A DNA stretch of 64,000 nt from Phascolomyces articulosus. Lineage: Eukaryota > Mucoromycota > Mucoromycetes > Mucorales > Lichtheimiaceae. Below are positions 39,543 through 51,226 of this stretch, piece by piece. The position numbers and the translations under genes were made by a program. Numbering within the stretch: the first letter of the stretch is position 1; the number at the start of each line of letters is the position of its first letter. Below the pieces are notes generated by a model. It did no database searches and was not told the origin of the DNA. It saw only the letters and a list, made by a program, of their open reading frames with translations. Where the stretch lies: contig JAIXMP010000024.1 in assembly GCA_025677815.1 (NCBI GenBank), positions 186,001 to 250,000 of the forward strand, in the 5' to 3' direction.

Positions 39543-39933
39543 AACGAACGGATCACAGGTAGAAAGTTAAATAAATGCTGCTTGGTGATAAAAACATAAA
39601 TAATAATCAGGACAATGTGTTTATTAATTCATGGATAATTCTTTTTATTTTATTTTAAATCTTAGCATGCTCACACGCTCAAAATGCGTGAAAGATTATC
39701 GGGTAAGTCAAGGTGAGCATGTCTGGTGATCAACAATACGAAACGAACGGAACGCAGGTACAGTAATTAGTTAAATAAATGTTGGTTGGCAACGGTGCTG
39801 CTTGGCAACAATAATAATAGTAATGCGTTTATTAACTCATAAATACTGTTATTTTTTTTTTAAAAAAAAAACTTAGGACATGCTCACACGCTTCAATCGC
39901 GTGCGAAACAAGACGAGCGTGTTCGGCGATCCG
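39543..39933. repeat. Two imperfect tandem units of about 200 bp with hairpin-forming ends
   Basis: Unit A starts at about 39543 and unit B at about 39742. Both open with AACGAACGGA..CAGGTA, share TTAAATAAATG and TGCTGCTTGG, then ATG(T/C)GTTTATTAA(T/C)TCAT, a T/A-rich tract, and CTTAG..CATGCTCACACGCT. In unit A, CATGCTCAC (39666) pairs with GTGAGCATG (39713). In unit B, CACACGC pairs with downstream GCGTG. A third, more diverged start (AACGTAAGAACGGATCATAGG) is at about 39140. Confidence 0.7.
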
Positions 39934-39945
39934 TATCTTAAGGTT

Positions 39946-40143
39946 CAAGTCTCCTTTGGTTGATCCATTCTGGTAGAATCATTTGCGGGTCGGTTTTCTG
40001 AAATTGCCCAGAGCCCAGTTGCGATTCATAAATGGTTCAACGCCTTTATGGTTCAAGTCCTTTTGGTTCAAGTCCCTTTATCCCAAGTCTCCTATTGGTT
40101 GATCATTTGGTAGAATCATTTATGGTTTGGTTTTCTGAAATTG
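39946..40143. repeat. Direct repeats with tRNA-promoter-like motifs
   Basis: About 60 bp at 39946-40006 (CAAGTCTCCTTTGGTTGATC and onward to TTTTCTGAAATTG) recurs at 40084-40143 with few changes. Each copy carries TGGTAGAATC (39971 and 40108), which resembles a tRNA-Gly D-arm/A box. Between them GGTTCAAGTCC occurs twice (about 40050 and 40065), matching a tRNA B box. No full cloverleaf can be drawn. Confidence 0.6.
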
Positions 40144-40992
40144 GTAAATGCGTTCAAAACATTTTTGGTTCGAGTTTCTTTTGGTTCAGTCAGTGATGCT
40201 TGAATCGAAAGAATGAGAAACAATTAGGGTTTTAAACAATTTACGAATACAACTATCAATCCTTTCTGGTTCAAATTCTTTTGATGTAATCAATGAAGGG
40301 TTGGTTTACAACTTGCTCAAAGATCAGTTGTAATCCCTTATGATTACAATATTATTTTTCCTTTTGGGAATCTAGGCGATACACGACTTCCTTGTTGGTG
40401 TTTCCCGGGCAACATGTTATTTAAAATGACATGGCTAAGAAGTATCGCACACATATATTAATAATAATAATAAGAAATGATGAATAAAAATTTACCAATA
40501 TTTTCAATATGTTTCATATTATCTATTGTTATGCTTGTAGTTTTTATATTTATTAGCGTGTTGCTATATACTCAGCAATGCTAAAAGGGTGAAAATGTAT
40601 AATGTGTACTTTGCTTGATTATGCTGAATATCTATTTTACGAAAAGTATGCTAACTCTACTTATTATAAGATTTCCTTATTAATTTGAATAGCTATGCAT
40701 TAAAAAGGTGAATGGGTACGCATCTTCCATTACAATGAAATTATTTGTGGCTGAGAGTAATAGCACCTTATATATATGGAGAAATACTGACAAAAAAGAA
40801 TACTCTGTTGTATTCTTTATGCATTAAAGGTACGGACATCTCTATTCAATAATGGTGCGTACAAAGAAGTGCATGACTGCATGACAAGGGGTCGAAGTAT
40901 TTTCAAACCAAGCGCAAAAAATGTTTTCCTTGTGCGACACCAAACGTGCTTTTTTGCAGGGACGCTTTTCTTTTTTTTTTTTTTGACAAACC

Positions 40993-43746
40993 ATGGCAAT
41001 GTTATTGTGCCGACAGGCATTTCGAACACGATTTTCTCGTCCAACGGCATGTTTACATTCTAGTCAATGGGCACGAACGTTTGCATCAGGTAGAAAAGCA
41101 TGTTTTTTTTTTATTTCAACATGTCATGACCGATCAAACTTGGACAACTCATTCACGATCGATCCAATATTTTGTGTATAGATGTCAAAGATTTCTCGAT
41201 ACCCAAAACTCGCAACATTGGCATTATTGCACATATCGATGCAGGTAAATCAACACATAAAAGCAGACAATTATTTATTTTATGAAAAAGATATTGACCC
41301 CATGTCAATAGGCAAAACGACCACGACAGAAAGAATGTTATATTATGCTGGTGTTACCAAAAGAATTGGAGGTAATGAGTTGGTCCTCTTTCTACATCAG
41401 ATACTATAACATAACGTCGTCCGCTCGGGATATGTTTTATTGATTCTCTTTTTATACTTAAACATCAATAGATATTGATGATGGTGACACAGTGATGGAT
41501 TATCTTAAAGCTGAGCGAGAACGAGGCATCACTATCAACAGCGCAGCTATTACATTTGGATGGAAAGGCAATCGCATTAATTTGATTGATACACCTGGTC
41601 ACGTTGATTTTACGATTGAAGTAGAACGAGCTGTTCGTGTTTTAGATGGTGCTGTCACAATTTTAGATGGTGTAGCTGGTGTAGAAGCACAAACAGAAAC
41701 AGTATGGCGACAATCTGAACGATACGGTATCCCACGTATTGCCTTTGTTAACAAATTGGATCGAACGGGGGCAGCCTATGGTCGAACAATTAAAGAGATT
41801 TGGAAAAAGTTACGCGCACGTCCTTTGGCCCTTCAAATCCCTTTGATGGATCCAACGGGAGGTAAAGGGATTATTGGTGTGGCTGATTTGGTTACCATGG
41901 AAATGATTGAATGGGATGATCTTGATGGCAGCACCATGCAGCGTACCCCTTTGGATGAGAGTGCCGAATTATACCAAGAAGCAGTCCGTGGACGTATGGC
42001 ATTGGTAGAAACATTGGCTGAATTGGATGATGGTATTGTTGAGGTGTTTTTTGATGAAGCAGATGGGGATCATATGCTTGTGTCTGCCGATGCACTCAAG
42101 GAATCATTGCGACGTGTTACATTAGCTAATAAGGCTGTACCTGTACTGTGTGGTGCTGCTTTTAAGAATCTGGGTGTTCAACCTGTTTTGGATGCTGTAG
42201 TGGACTATTTACCAAGTCCTGCAGAACGACCAGCCGCTTTGGCAACCATTGACGGAACAAAACATGCATTAATTCCCTTGGAAGAAGATGGTAAATTATG
42301 TGCATTGGCTTTCAAGGTGACTCATGATCCCCGTGCTGGTCCTTTAGTCTACGTCAAGGTTTATTCTGGTAATATATTTTTTTAACATGCATGATATGAA
42401 AAATTTATATTGACGGTTTAAAAATATATATGCTAATATAGTTTTTTAAAATAGGTAAAATCAACAAACGTATGACTTTGTATAATACCACAATGGATTG
42501 TAAAGAGCGTGTCAACAAACTTTTACAAATGTATGCTCGAGAAGCTGAAGACATCCCATCTATTACTGCCGGTAATATCGGTGTGATTGTTGGATTAAAA
42601 AATACCCGTACTGGAGATACTCTTGTGCAATCCAACGATACCGGTGCCATCAAATCCAATTTACAACTTGGTAATATTGATATCCCTAGCCCAGCCTTCT
42701 TTGCCGCCATTGAACCTGCCTCCGTTTCCGAAGAAAAAGCAGTGGATGAAGCACTCAGAAATTTGACTCGGGAAGATCCTTCCCTCAAAGTTTGGACGGA
42801 TGAAGACAGCGGGCAAACACTGATCAGTGGTATGGGTGAATTGCATTTGGAAATTGTCAAGGATCGATTGATCAATGACTTTAAATGTAAAGCCGAAGTG
42901 GGTAAAATGCGTATCAGTTATCGAGAAACATGTCAATCTGAAACTGCTGTCTCTGCCAGTTATGATCGTGAAGTGATGGGAAAACGTTCCAAGGCCAAAT
43001 GTCAGGTTGAACTTGTACCTGTGGACGAAGAGTATCGGGACGATGGTAGCAGTATAGTGGATTCTGGAAATTATTTACAAATGGATCTTGGTTATTCAGA
43101 GGATCAAAAGGACCAACATCATCAACACCAGACATCTTCCTCCTCAGATTCTCTACAGTTAAGCAAAGAGGATGTACGACGTGCTGTTCATACGGGATTA
43201 CTTTCCGGTCTTGCACGAGGTGCCATTCTTGGTTTCCCTTTAACAAAATTAAAAGTCAAGGTACATGATTTGGAAACCTTTGGCCAAGATACATCGATTG
43301 GTAGTATTTCGGCATGTGTTGCAATTGGTGTTCAAGAAGCTATCAAACAAGCAAGCCCATGTTTGTTGGAACCCATGATGGAAGTACATACAGAAGTGAA
43401 TGAAAGTGATATTGGTAGTGTGGTGGGTGATTTGAGTGGAACACGGCGTGGTCATGTCATTGGTCTTGAATCTTCAGGATCAGATGATACCAATAACTCT
43501 GCTTATCAACAAGATGTTGAAGTATATGCTCCTCGAGACTCGTTGCTGGCCAACAGTGAAGTGGGTGAATACAAGACCAAACAAGTAGTAAAAGCCCATG
43601 TTCCATTAAGTTCGATGCTTGGTTATTCAAATGCTCTGCGTAGTTTAACTGGAGGCAGTGGAAGTTTCTCTATGCGTGTCATTGGTTATGGACAAATGAG
43701 TAAAGACAGAGAACGTGGTGTCGTTGAAGACATGCGTGGATATTAA
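40993..43746 (+). CDS. MEF2: Mitochondrial elongation factor G 2 / ribosome-releasing factor 2
   Basis: Five exons: 40993-41089, 41182-41244, 41312-41371, 41472-42368 and 42455-43746, in phase, 802 residues. The N-terminal ~35 residues are Arg-rich and acid-free (LLCRQAFRTRFSRPTACLHS), a mitochondrial presequence. GTPase motifs: G1 AHIDAGKTTTTERM (split across two exons), G2 ERERGITI, G3 DTPGHVDF, G4 NKLD and a G5-like region near GAAFKNLGVQP. Then EF-G domains II-V, with ISGMGELHLEIVKDRL and the IGYGQMSKDRERG region. DIDDGDTV and INSAAITF in place of the MEF1 consensus match the EF-G2/GFM2 branch, which works in ribosome recycling rather than translocation. An acidic/His/Ser insert sits in domain IV (around SEDQKDQHHQHQTSSSSD). 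The exon 1 start follows a poly-T tract and is the only ATG giving a presequence. Confidence 0.92.
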
Positions 43747-43982
43747 TTAGTATGAAGTTTTAAACCTGTATATAATAAGATGTAACCGATGGAACCAAAA
43801 ATAATAATTACAATAATAATTACAATAAAAAGTATTACAAATAGATATTTAGTAAGGATATTATTTTATCATCCATCCATCCATCCAATACAATAGCAAA
43901 ACATGGGAGCTAATATAATAATCAATGTAAAATTGAGATTTGAAAATGTACAAGCTTTTTATTATTGTTATAGGTGATTATG

Positions 43983-44015
<33 letters not shown>

Positions 44016-44052
44016 TGTCATGATTCATTTATTTACGCTGAAGAAGCAAGGA
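43747..44052. other. Short convergent intergenic region
   Basis: 3' ends of MEF2 (plus) and the zinc-finger gene (minus) meet here. Contains ATCC units (about 43870-43887), a (TA)n run at about 43982-44010 and AATAAA-like hexamers. No gene. Confidence 0.65.
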
Positions 44053-46406
44053 TTATTGTTGGAAATCGCGAAAATGGAGTGCTTGACATGTATCATCGTT
44101 ACATGTTCCACCCACCGTCTCATATTTACACAGTTCTCGACCCAAATCCATGCTGAATGTTTCACTTGTTCGACCACCACTCTGACTAAAATTACTACTA
44201 TTACTATTATTGTTGTTGTTGCTGTTGTCGTTGTTTTCACTATTGCCGTTGTATTGAATGCTTGGAAACTTATTTGTATTAGAAAAACCGAATCGTTGCA
44301 ATGGACTTTCGTAAGGCTTGAAGGCACCCTAGCTCAGTATGTGTGTGTGAAATCGCTTGCCTATAATAAATATCTTTCCCTCTTTTTTCCCTCTTTCTTT
44401 TTTTTTTCTTTCTCTTCCCATAGATGAAATCATATATGTTTTTTCTAACCTTGCTACGATGTTCAACAATCTTTTTTGTTGCTGGATTGATAGACACCTT
44501 TGGACTTGCATTATGTTCTGTAATCTATATAAAATTAAATAGAAATATATAAAAAAAAGAAAAAGGAAAAAGGGGAAAAAAACAAACACAAAAAATAAAA
44601 ATCGGTTTGAAAAAACGAAATATATATATATGTGTTTGTATATAAATATATAAATATATATATGTATATGAATAGTTGTGTGTTATATAAACAGCATATT
44701 GGATGAATATAAAAAAATCGCAAGCTTTCAAGTTAATAAGAATAAAAAAGATGATCCCGTTGGATTTTTTCCTTACTGCGTTTGTTCTTAGCGGCGGTGA
44801 CGAGCTGGAGGATGTTGATGCTAATGGAGATGATCGTAAGACTGGACTTCCTATACCATGAATTGATTTTTTAAATGTTTTTGTATTGAACGATTGAGTT
44901 GATGCTGATACTGGTGCTGATTTTACTGATCGTACTGGTGCCTGGGGTTTTGATATTGGACGTGGCTGAATCTTGGTTGGTGTCTTTGGAGGTACACTCT
45001 CGGAAACAGAAATTGGTTTGACTGGTTGTAACACTTGGTGTGGTTGAACCGTAGATGGTTTCTTTAAAAGACCATTATCTTGAACAGAAACTGGTTTAAG
45101 TGGTTGTGGCTCTGGAGTTGATGACTTTTCCCAAGGTTTCGGTGATGATACCACCCAAGGTGTGGATGAACTTGTTGGAGCAGGCACTGATGGCGTCATC
45201 ACGGAGGTTGTGGTCGTTTTTATTGTTGATGATGAAATAATGGGTGTGGTGTTTGACGGTGGTGGTGGTGGTGATGGTGTTGCTGGTCTTGATATTAATT
45301 GTTTTGTAAAATTAGTAGCAGGAGTCTCAGTAGTAATTGCTGTTGATGTTTGGTTTGTAGCAGCAGGAATAGTTTCAGCAACGGTAGGAGTAGTGAGTGC
45401 TGTTTTTTTGGTTCGACCTCCATTCTTTTTCTTCCCTTTTTTCAACGACATTAGTTTATTTTTTTCCATTGAATGACGTACTTGAAGTCGTAATAATTCT
45501 TGTTCAAGTACACGTTTTGCCTTTTTTACTTCATTCATCTCAAATTCATATTTTGTGATTTGATGTTTGTACCAGCCCAACGTCTCCATATCATCTTCGT
45601 CCTCATCCCGAATCAATCCTGGTTCTTCTTCCGTTTCATTGACTATATATAAAGGTGCTGTAACATAACTTGATAAAGAATCATTATCATCCTCCTCACA
45701 TTCTTTATCTTCCATCATGGCATCTTTGGATTGAAGTTCCATGATCTCGTCCTCATCCTCTTCATCATCAAGAACAATGGGCCGTGTTACTGTTCCCATA
45801 GAAGTCATATCATTGACAGATTTTGTCTGTTGTGGTGACGAATTGATATCAGCTTGGGAAACAGAAGTTTCTGTTGTGGTAGTGGGTATATCCGTGTAGG
45901 GTTGTTGTTGATGGTTTTGGAGGGGATGACTGTGGCGCTGGTAATAATAATGGTATCCGGTTACTGCTGCTGGGCCCTTTGGTATTTTACCTACCGCTGG
46001 ACTTGTTGGTATTGGACCCGTTGGTATTGAATTTTCATGATACTGTCTCATTGAATTTCTTGACTAGAAGAAGAAAAAAAAAACATTCAACATCAATATA
46101 TACATAATGATGAGTGAGTGAATGGTATAAATATGAATTTTCATTAAAAAGAAATTTTTTTTAAAAAAAACAAGAATAAACAATGATTACCGTTATTCCA
46201 AAAGAAAATGGTTTTGAATGTGGAGGTGGAGGAGTATAGAAATAACCTGGATGCTGTTGTTGACCATTGGTATGAATAGGAATAGTGGTTGTACTTTGAA
46301 CAATTTCATCATCACTATGGGCAATTTCCATATCACTGCTTATAGAATTTCGGTCCAGATCAGAACCCTCGGAAATGTCCATATCGACGGATGACTGAGA
46401 TGTCAT
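44053..46406 (-). CDS. zf-C3H1 protein, ZFC3H1/Red1-like (nuclear RNA surveillance)
   Basis: Four exons: 46406-46191, 46063-44777, 44524-44450 and 44328-44053, all phase 0, 617 residues. The decisive feature is near the C-terminus: ELCKYETVGGTCNDDTCQAL followed by HFRDF, a C-x8-C-x5-C-x3-H finger matching Pfam zf-C3H1 (PF10650). This finger occurs in human ZFC3H1 and fission yeast Red1, scaffolds of the MTREC/PAXT complexes that link the RNA helicase Mtl1/MTR4 to the exosome. Upstream is a predicted coiled coil (YKHQITKYEFEMNEVKKAKR and on) after a very acidic segment, then a long P/S/T-rich stretch with KP and PKPW repeats. The N-terminus (SVDMDISEGSDLDRNSIS) is Ser/Asp-rich. Orthology to Red1 is inferred from the finger and architecture. 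Confidence 0.82.
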
Positions 46407-46981
46407 ATTCTTATTCAAAAAAAAAGAAAAGAGAGAAAAATAAAAAAGCTGCGACTATTTTTTGAAAGGTCTAAAATTCTCTGCTTGGAAGCTCCGAATG
46501 GGAAAAAAAAGCGTGTTGCGCGTATTTAGGAACTGGGATATACCCTTGTTTTATAAAGTACTGCAAGTGTACCTGGAAAGAGGGAAAATTCCCATGCATC
46601 TGCCACTTTTTATTTATTATGCCAATATGAAAAATCATTCAATTGAGAATTCAAGTTATCTTATTACATCCAATTGAGTATAGGTACATGTTGATTATAA
46701 GAATTCATTCAATATTGCTGGTATATTAAGTTTATTATCTAGGATGGTTCGAACGGGTTATCAATGAAACTAATGCATCCTTTCGTTTGGTTTAAACCAA
46801 TTCATTGTGCTGGCAGTTATAATTCAAAAATAAGAGCGCAGTTTTTTTTGTCTTGTTGTTTGACTTAAAAAGAAATTCTTTTTTATAAAAAAAAAAGGCC
46901 TGTGTCAGTTGTTTAGCTTTGTTGTCAAGTTCACATCTTTCTCTTCCCCCTTTTTCTTTTCTTCTTTTTTTACCAACAAAA
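46407..46981. promoter_or_regulatory. Shared divergent promoter region of the zf-C3H1 gene and PSD1
   Basis: The two start codons are 575 bp apart on opposite strands, so both promoters must lie here. The region has poly-A/poly-T tracts next to each start (46417-46440; about 46850-46890) and a pyrimidine-rich stretch before the PSD1 ATG. No specific factor site is claimed. The frame at 46462-46677 has no domain. Confidence 0.55.
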
Positions 46982-48929
46982 ATGCTAAACCCATTGCTTT
47001 CTCGGCAAGCATTACAATGTGTTCGTCATCAATGCCGAGTAAGGCAATCACTTTTACATTACCAAAAGCGTCAATCTCATTCACAAAAGCAGCAAAAGCC
47101 ACTTTATGGTAAGGTTTGCCCCAGTCTCTGTTTAAAACTTTAATAGCTTATTTATTATTATTATCCTTATTTTTACCTGTGATAATTATAATACACGTAT
47201 CTCTTTTCTTTACTTTCTATATTTAATACATATACCCTTACATACGCTGCCCTCTTCTTCTTCTCCCCAACAAAACATACACACACCCTTTTCCCTTTTT
47301 TTTCTGGTTTTTTTTACGTGTGTTATTTTGTATTTTTTATTCATTTGATGATTATAAAAAATTTAGAACGACTTCGACATGCATGGAATAGTACAGAAAC
47401 AAAATGGTCGCCTATGCCTGTAGGCTTGGGTTTAGCAGTAATTGGTTATATTCAATATCGTCATGTTCGAGAACGCCAACTTGAAAATAGACCTAAACCC
47501 AAATATGTTGCTTCAGGTCCTTGGCAAGTCCATGTTGCTGCCGCGTTACCGTTAAGAAGCATATCACGTCTTTGGGGTGCTTTCAATTCATTGACTATTC
47601 CTACCCCTTTACGACCTGCTGGATTTAAGCTCTATAGTTGGTTATTCGGTTGTAACCTCGAAGAAATGAAGAATCCTGATCTTTATGCATATAAGAATTT
47701 GGCAGAATTCTTTTATCGTGAATTGAAAGAAGGCGCTCGACCTATTGCAAATACTCCTTTGGTAAAAAAAAGATTAGATGATTTTTTTTAATTTTGATTT
47801 TTCCTCTCCCCCTCCCCCCAAATTCTGTCAAAAATCAAATGGAACTCATGATTATTTTTTTTTATGGCGACACGCGTCTAATACATTTCTAGGTATCCCC
47901 ATCCGATGGAAAAGTATTGCATTTTGGTGTCGTGAATGAACGTGAAATTGAACAAATTAAAGGTGTTACCTATTCATTGGATGCTTTATTGGGTTTGGAT
48001 GATACATCGGCTGTCCCTCCCACTGATGCACAAATGGGCGATGGTGAATTAGTAGATGAAGAAGCTTTTGCCAATGTCAATGGCATTCAATATTCGTTGG
48101 ATGATATGATTGGTGGTCAAGAAGGTCATGGGGTAAAGATTGAAAGTACAGTGGGACCTGATGGTTTAGCACGCGATGATAAAGAAAACAACAAGACGGT
48201 TGCTTCGGCTGAAATGCTTCAATTGTCGAGTGTCAAGCCAGGTACCTCCGTAGGGGAACATCAAGTGAAACCAGGCAATGCATTATTCTTCTGTGTCATC
48301 TATTTGGCACCAGGGGATTACCATCGATTCCATTCTCCTACAAGTTGGGTTGTTCAAAAACGAAGACATTTTGCAGGCGAATTGTTCTCAGTATCACCTT
48401 ATTTTGTCAAGTTACTTCAAAACTTGTTTGTTTTGAATGAACGTGTTGTCTTGCTCGGTAAATGGAAGCACGGCTTTTTCTCCATGACCCCTGTAGGTGC
48501 AACCAATGTTGGGTCCATCAATATTAAATTCGATGAGGTAATGATTCTTTTGAAATCTATCAATCTACGAGCTATCAAAATATAAAAGATTATTCTGACT
48601 GACTTTTTTTTTCTCTGGCTATAATATAAAAATAGGCACTCAAGACAAACCGGAAGGAAGATCTTCCTTTGGGAACTTATACCGAAGTATCTTATAAATC
48701 CGCAAGCAAATTATTAGGTGGTAAAGCGTTAAGACATGGTGATGAAATGGGTGGTTTCTATCTTGGATCCACTGTGGTTCTTGTTTTTGAAGCACCTGCA
48801 TCTTTCCGATTCAATGTATCTGCAGGTGAAACCGTCAAGATGGGCCAACCCTTGGGTGAAATTGCAGAAACAGCCGTTATAGAAGAAATCATTGAAGAAG
48901 AACAACCTGCTGCTGCCATTTCAGCTTAG
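46982..48929 (+). CDS. PSD1: Mitochondrial phosphatidylserine decarboxylase
   Basis: Four exons: 46982-47108, 47367-47761, 47893-48537 and 48636-48929, in phase, 486 residues. The enzyme converts phosphatidylserine to phosphatidylethanolamine in the inner mitochondrial membrane. The N-terminus (NPLLSRQALQCVRHQCRVRQ) is a basic presequence; a hydrophobic segment follows at about 62-76 (MPVGLGLAVIGYIQY), the inner-membrane anchor. Family motifs: LAEFFYRELKEGARPI, VSPSDGKVLHFG, DYHRFHSPTSWVV, and LGSTVVLVFEAP at about 432-443. Within LGST the chain self-cleaves, and Ser434 would become the pyruvoyl cofactor of the small subunit. A variable insert with YSLDALLG and YSLDDMIG repeats lies after VVNEREIEQIKGV. 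All key residues are present, so it should be active. It is transcribed divergently from the zf-C3H1 gene. Confidence 0.95.
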
Positions 48930-49858
48930 ATATAATCATTCATATATTTTATTACATTTTTCTCTTTTTGTTGTTTTATTGTTTTCTCATCTATAATTAT
49001 TGTTCATCCTCTCTCTCTTACACTTTTCTCTTTTGTATCTTTATTGCTTGCATATTGTAAAATAACAAAATTAATATCATTATAGTCATAATTATTTTTT
49101 TCCTTAAAAAAAGACAAATCATATATGTTCAATAAGTTAGTATGTAATCATTGTAAGGTTTTTTTTTTTCGCGATGACAAAATAATCAGGAGATATTTTG
49201 TTCAAAGCAAAACAAAATAACTGTCAATTTCGTTTGATCGATCTATCTAGGGGTTAAAAAAAAATCCTTTCCATGTGTGGCTATGATATATTTTTACCAA
49301 AGACAATGATGAAACTTTTTTTTATCCAAACCCAAGCCCCAAAACTATACAAGTTTTAGGGACACTGCAACAGGGAGTATTGTTCATAAATAAGTATATA
49401 TATCTACAAAGTCAACGTTACATAAGAAAAAGAAAAGGGTACCTAGAAGAGGTACCTACGTATATAGGAGGAGAAGAGGGGAAGAGGAGGAAGGAAGAAG
49501 AGGGTATTACTAGAGGTGTATGTACGATTAGAAAAAGGAAAAGGAGGATAATTATTTTTTCACGCTAAGGGAATCCATCGTTTGTAAGTATCTAAAGGAG
49601 ATATATATATATATATACAAAAAAAGGTGTGTAATGGACAATGAGTCCTTTATGCATACGTACCCACTGCTAGCCATTATCATCATCATGACTTTTATTA
49701 TTTTATCTTAATAAGAAAAGTATATCTTGCAGAAGATATATTAAGTCATACTTATATTTGAGGTAATAAGATATTGCTAGTTTATTATGCATATGATAAA
49801 AAAATATTATATCAATGCACTCATCTACTGCTTGCAAATATACTAGATTATTTATATG

Positions 49859-49896
<38 letters not shown>

Positions 49897-50728
49897 ATAT
49901 ACACGCATAATGATAAGGTTCAAAATATATACTACATAATACATGCAGTAAATAATTTATTTAGGTGGTTGTGCAGAAAAAAAATGATTCTTACTTTTTT
50001 TGGGGTCTTCTAGTGAGCAAAACTTTGTCGTTATAAATTATATAGTCATATGGATTTCTTTAGATTCTCTCTAATAACCTAAAATAAGAAATAGCTGTGT
50101 TGTCTAAAAAAAACCTGATGAAAATAGATGAGACAGTCCTGTTTACAAAAAAGAAGTGACAGTTGAAAAGAGAGATACCGAATGACGATATGTCATCAAA
50201 AAGAAACAAAACAAAGGAGGGAGGTGTTAACCTTTTTTTTTTACATGTAGTATAAATCCTCCTTCTTCTTCTAATACTACTATGGATTATGATTATTACT
50301 ACTATTATTTACAAAGTACTTCTCCCTTCTATCCTTTTCTTTCCCTTCTCCCTGCTTCTGCTTTCCTACTTCCCCCAGAAAAAAAAAACTCCTTGCTTAA
50401 CCGTCCTGCCGATCTTTTATTTCCTCTTCTTACAATAAATCATAGTAAATTATCACACGAGTACTCTATGAATGAATGGATGGATTAATTCAGAAGTAGA
50501 ATAAGAAGAAACAAGAAAACAGCTTTATATAATTCACAAACAAGAAAACAGCACCCACACTTATTATATACATCTTTAAACAGCCCCTCTTCTTCTTATT
50601 CAACACCCTTCCTTTCTTTCTTTCTCTCTTTTCAATTATTATTATTATTATTATTTCTTTATATATATATATATATATATTATATTATATTTCACCACAC
50701 GTACATAACACCTTCCAAAAATAAAAAC
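48930..50728. other. Intergenic region
   Basis: 1.8 kb. Contains a (TC)n run at about 49865-49892, (TA)n runs at 49598-49617 and 50661-50682, and a GA/AAG-rich stretch at 49460-49550 that opens a Lys/Arg/Glu frame judged spurious. A 68-codon frame at 50282-50488 might be an upstream ORF of the next gene but shows no domain. Confidence 0.6.
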
Positions 50729-51226
50729 ATGTCAAATAGTAATAATCATCATCATACGGCTGATCCTGGTCCTTATTGGTATACAACAAATGGTATGATC
50801 CATAAACGATTATCCAATCGTCATACGGCGCTCCTAGATCAAGCTTTTGATCGACGAATCCGAGTTCAAATCTATGATATTGATGCATTTGGACCTAGTG
50901 CGGTTGCAGTGGCGAATCCAGTGGCAGGTACCATGTCAGCTGGTGATATTCATTATGGCCTTTATCGTCATCCATCACTTGTATTGAATAATTCCAGTGC
51001 AGCTATTGATAGTTTGATCCTTATGGATAGTGATAATCTACTATTACAAGACACATCTCATGAAAGTTTTCGTGACGGTTCAACAACGACATTTGATATT
51101 TTTTCACCTACCGACTATCATCGTTCCTTTTCTCATCATCACCATCAACAAACCGCCACAAGTAGTAGCCGACGACGTTCAATGGTGGTTGAAAATCAAT
51201 GTGTATGCTGTTGTACAATCATGTAA
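50729..51226 (+). CDS. Small protein with C-terminal CAAX prenylation box, unknown function
   Basis: Single uninterrupted frame of 165 residues with a good start context (AAAACATGTCA). The body has an apparently ordered part around 15-60 (WYTTNGMIHKRLSNRH, then ALLDQAFDRRIRVQIYDIDA), an acidic/Leu segment (SAAIDSLILMDSDNLLL), a His-rich stretch, and a basic patch (SSSRRRSMVVE). The end is QCVCCCTIM. Cys162-Thr-Ile-Met is a textbook CAAX motif, with Met favouring farnesylation. The three further cysteines just before it (158, 160, 161) are typical palmitoylation sites of Ras-like proteins. No GTPase motif is present, so this is not a small GTPase. It is predicted to be peripherally membrane-attached. 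I recognise no family. Confidence 0.7.
   Translation: MSNSNNHHHTADPGPYWYTTNGMIHKRLSNRHTALLDQAFDRRIRVQIYDIDAFGPSAVAVANPVAGTMSAGDIHYGLYRHPSLVLNNSSAAIDSLILMDSDNLLLQDTSHESFRDGSTTTFDIFSPTDYHRSFSHHHHQQTATSSSRRRSMVVENQCVCCCTIM

Larger units (their letters stand above)
34874..40992. other. 6.1-kb gene-free region containing a degenerate repeat block
   Basis: No gene supported between the MYND and MEF2 genes. Simple repeats include GTT units near 35848-35876, (TA)n near 35986-36002 and a G-run near 35917. The stretch 39.5-40.15 kb is less AT-rich and carries the repeats listed separately. Short frames (36201, 37681, 38249 and 39357) show only Lys/Phe/Ile-rich strings. Confidence 0.6.

Noticed and set aside
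27919..40992. Possibility of a hidden mobile element or virus-derived gene in the two large spacers
   Set aside because: No reverse transcriptase, integrase, transposase or capsid motif could be read in any frame; only simple repeats and the short repeat block at 39.5-40.15 kb.
42405..43455. Minus-strand frames over MEF2
   Set aside because: Antisense of a well-supported conserved gene.
44011..44427. 138-codon plus-strand frame
   Set aside because: Lies antisense to the zf-C3H1 gene's last exons, whose finger is diagnostic; the plus frame has only Val/Thr-rich sequence.
46735..46800. GGTTCGAACGGG resembling a tRNA B box
   Set aside because: No A box or cloverleaf can be formed around it.
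50282..50488. 68-codon frame beginning MDYDYYYYYLQSTSPFYPF upstream of the CAAX gene
   Set aside because: Driven by TTA/CTT triplets and no domain; at most an upstream ORF, not supportable as a gene.
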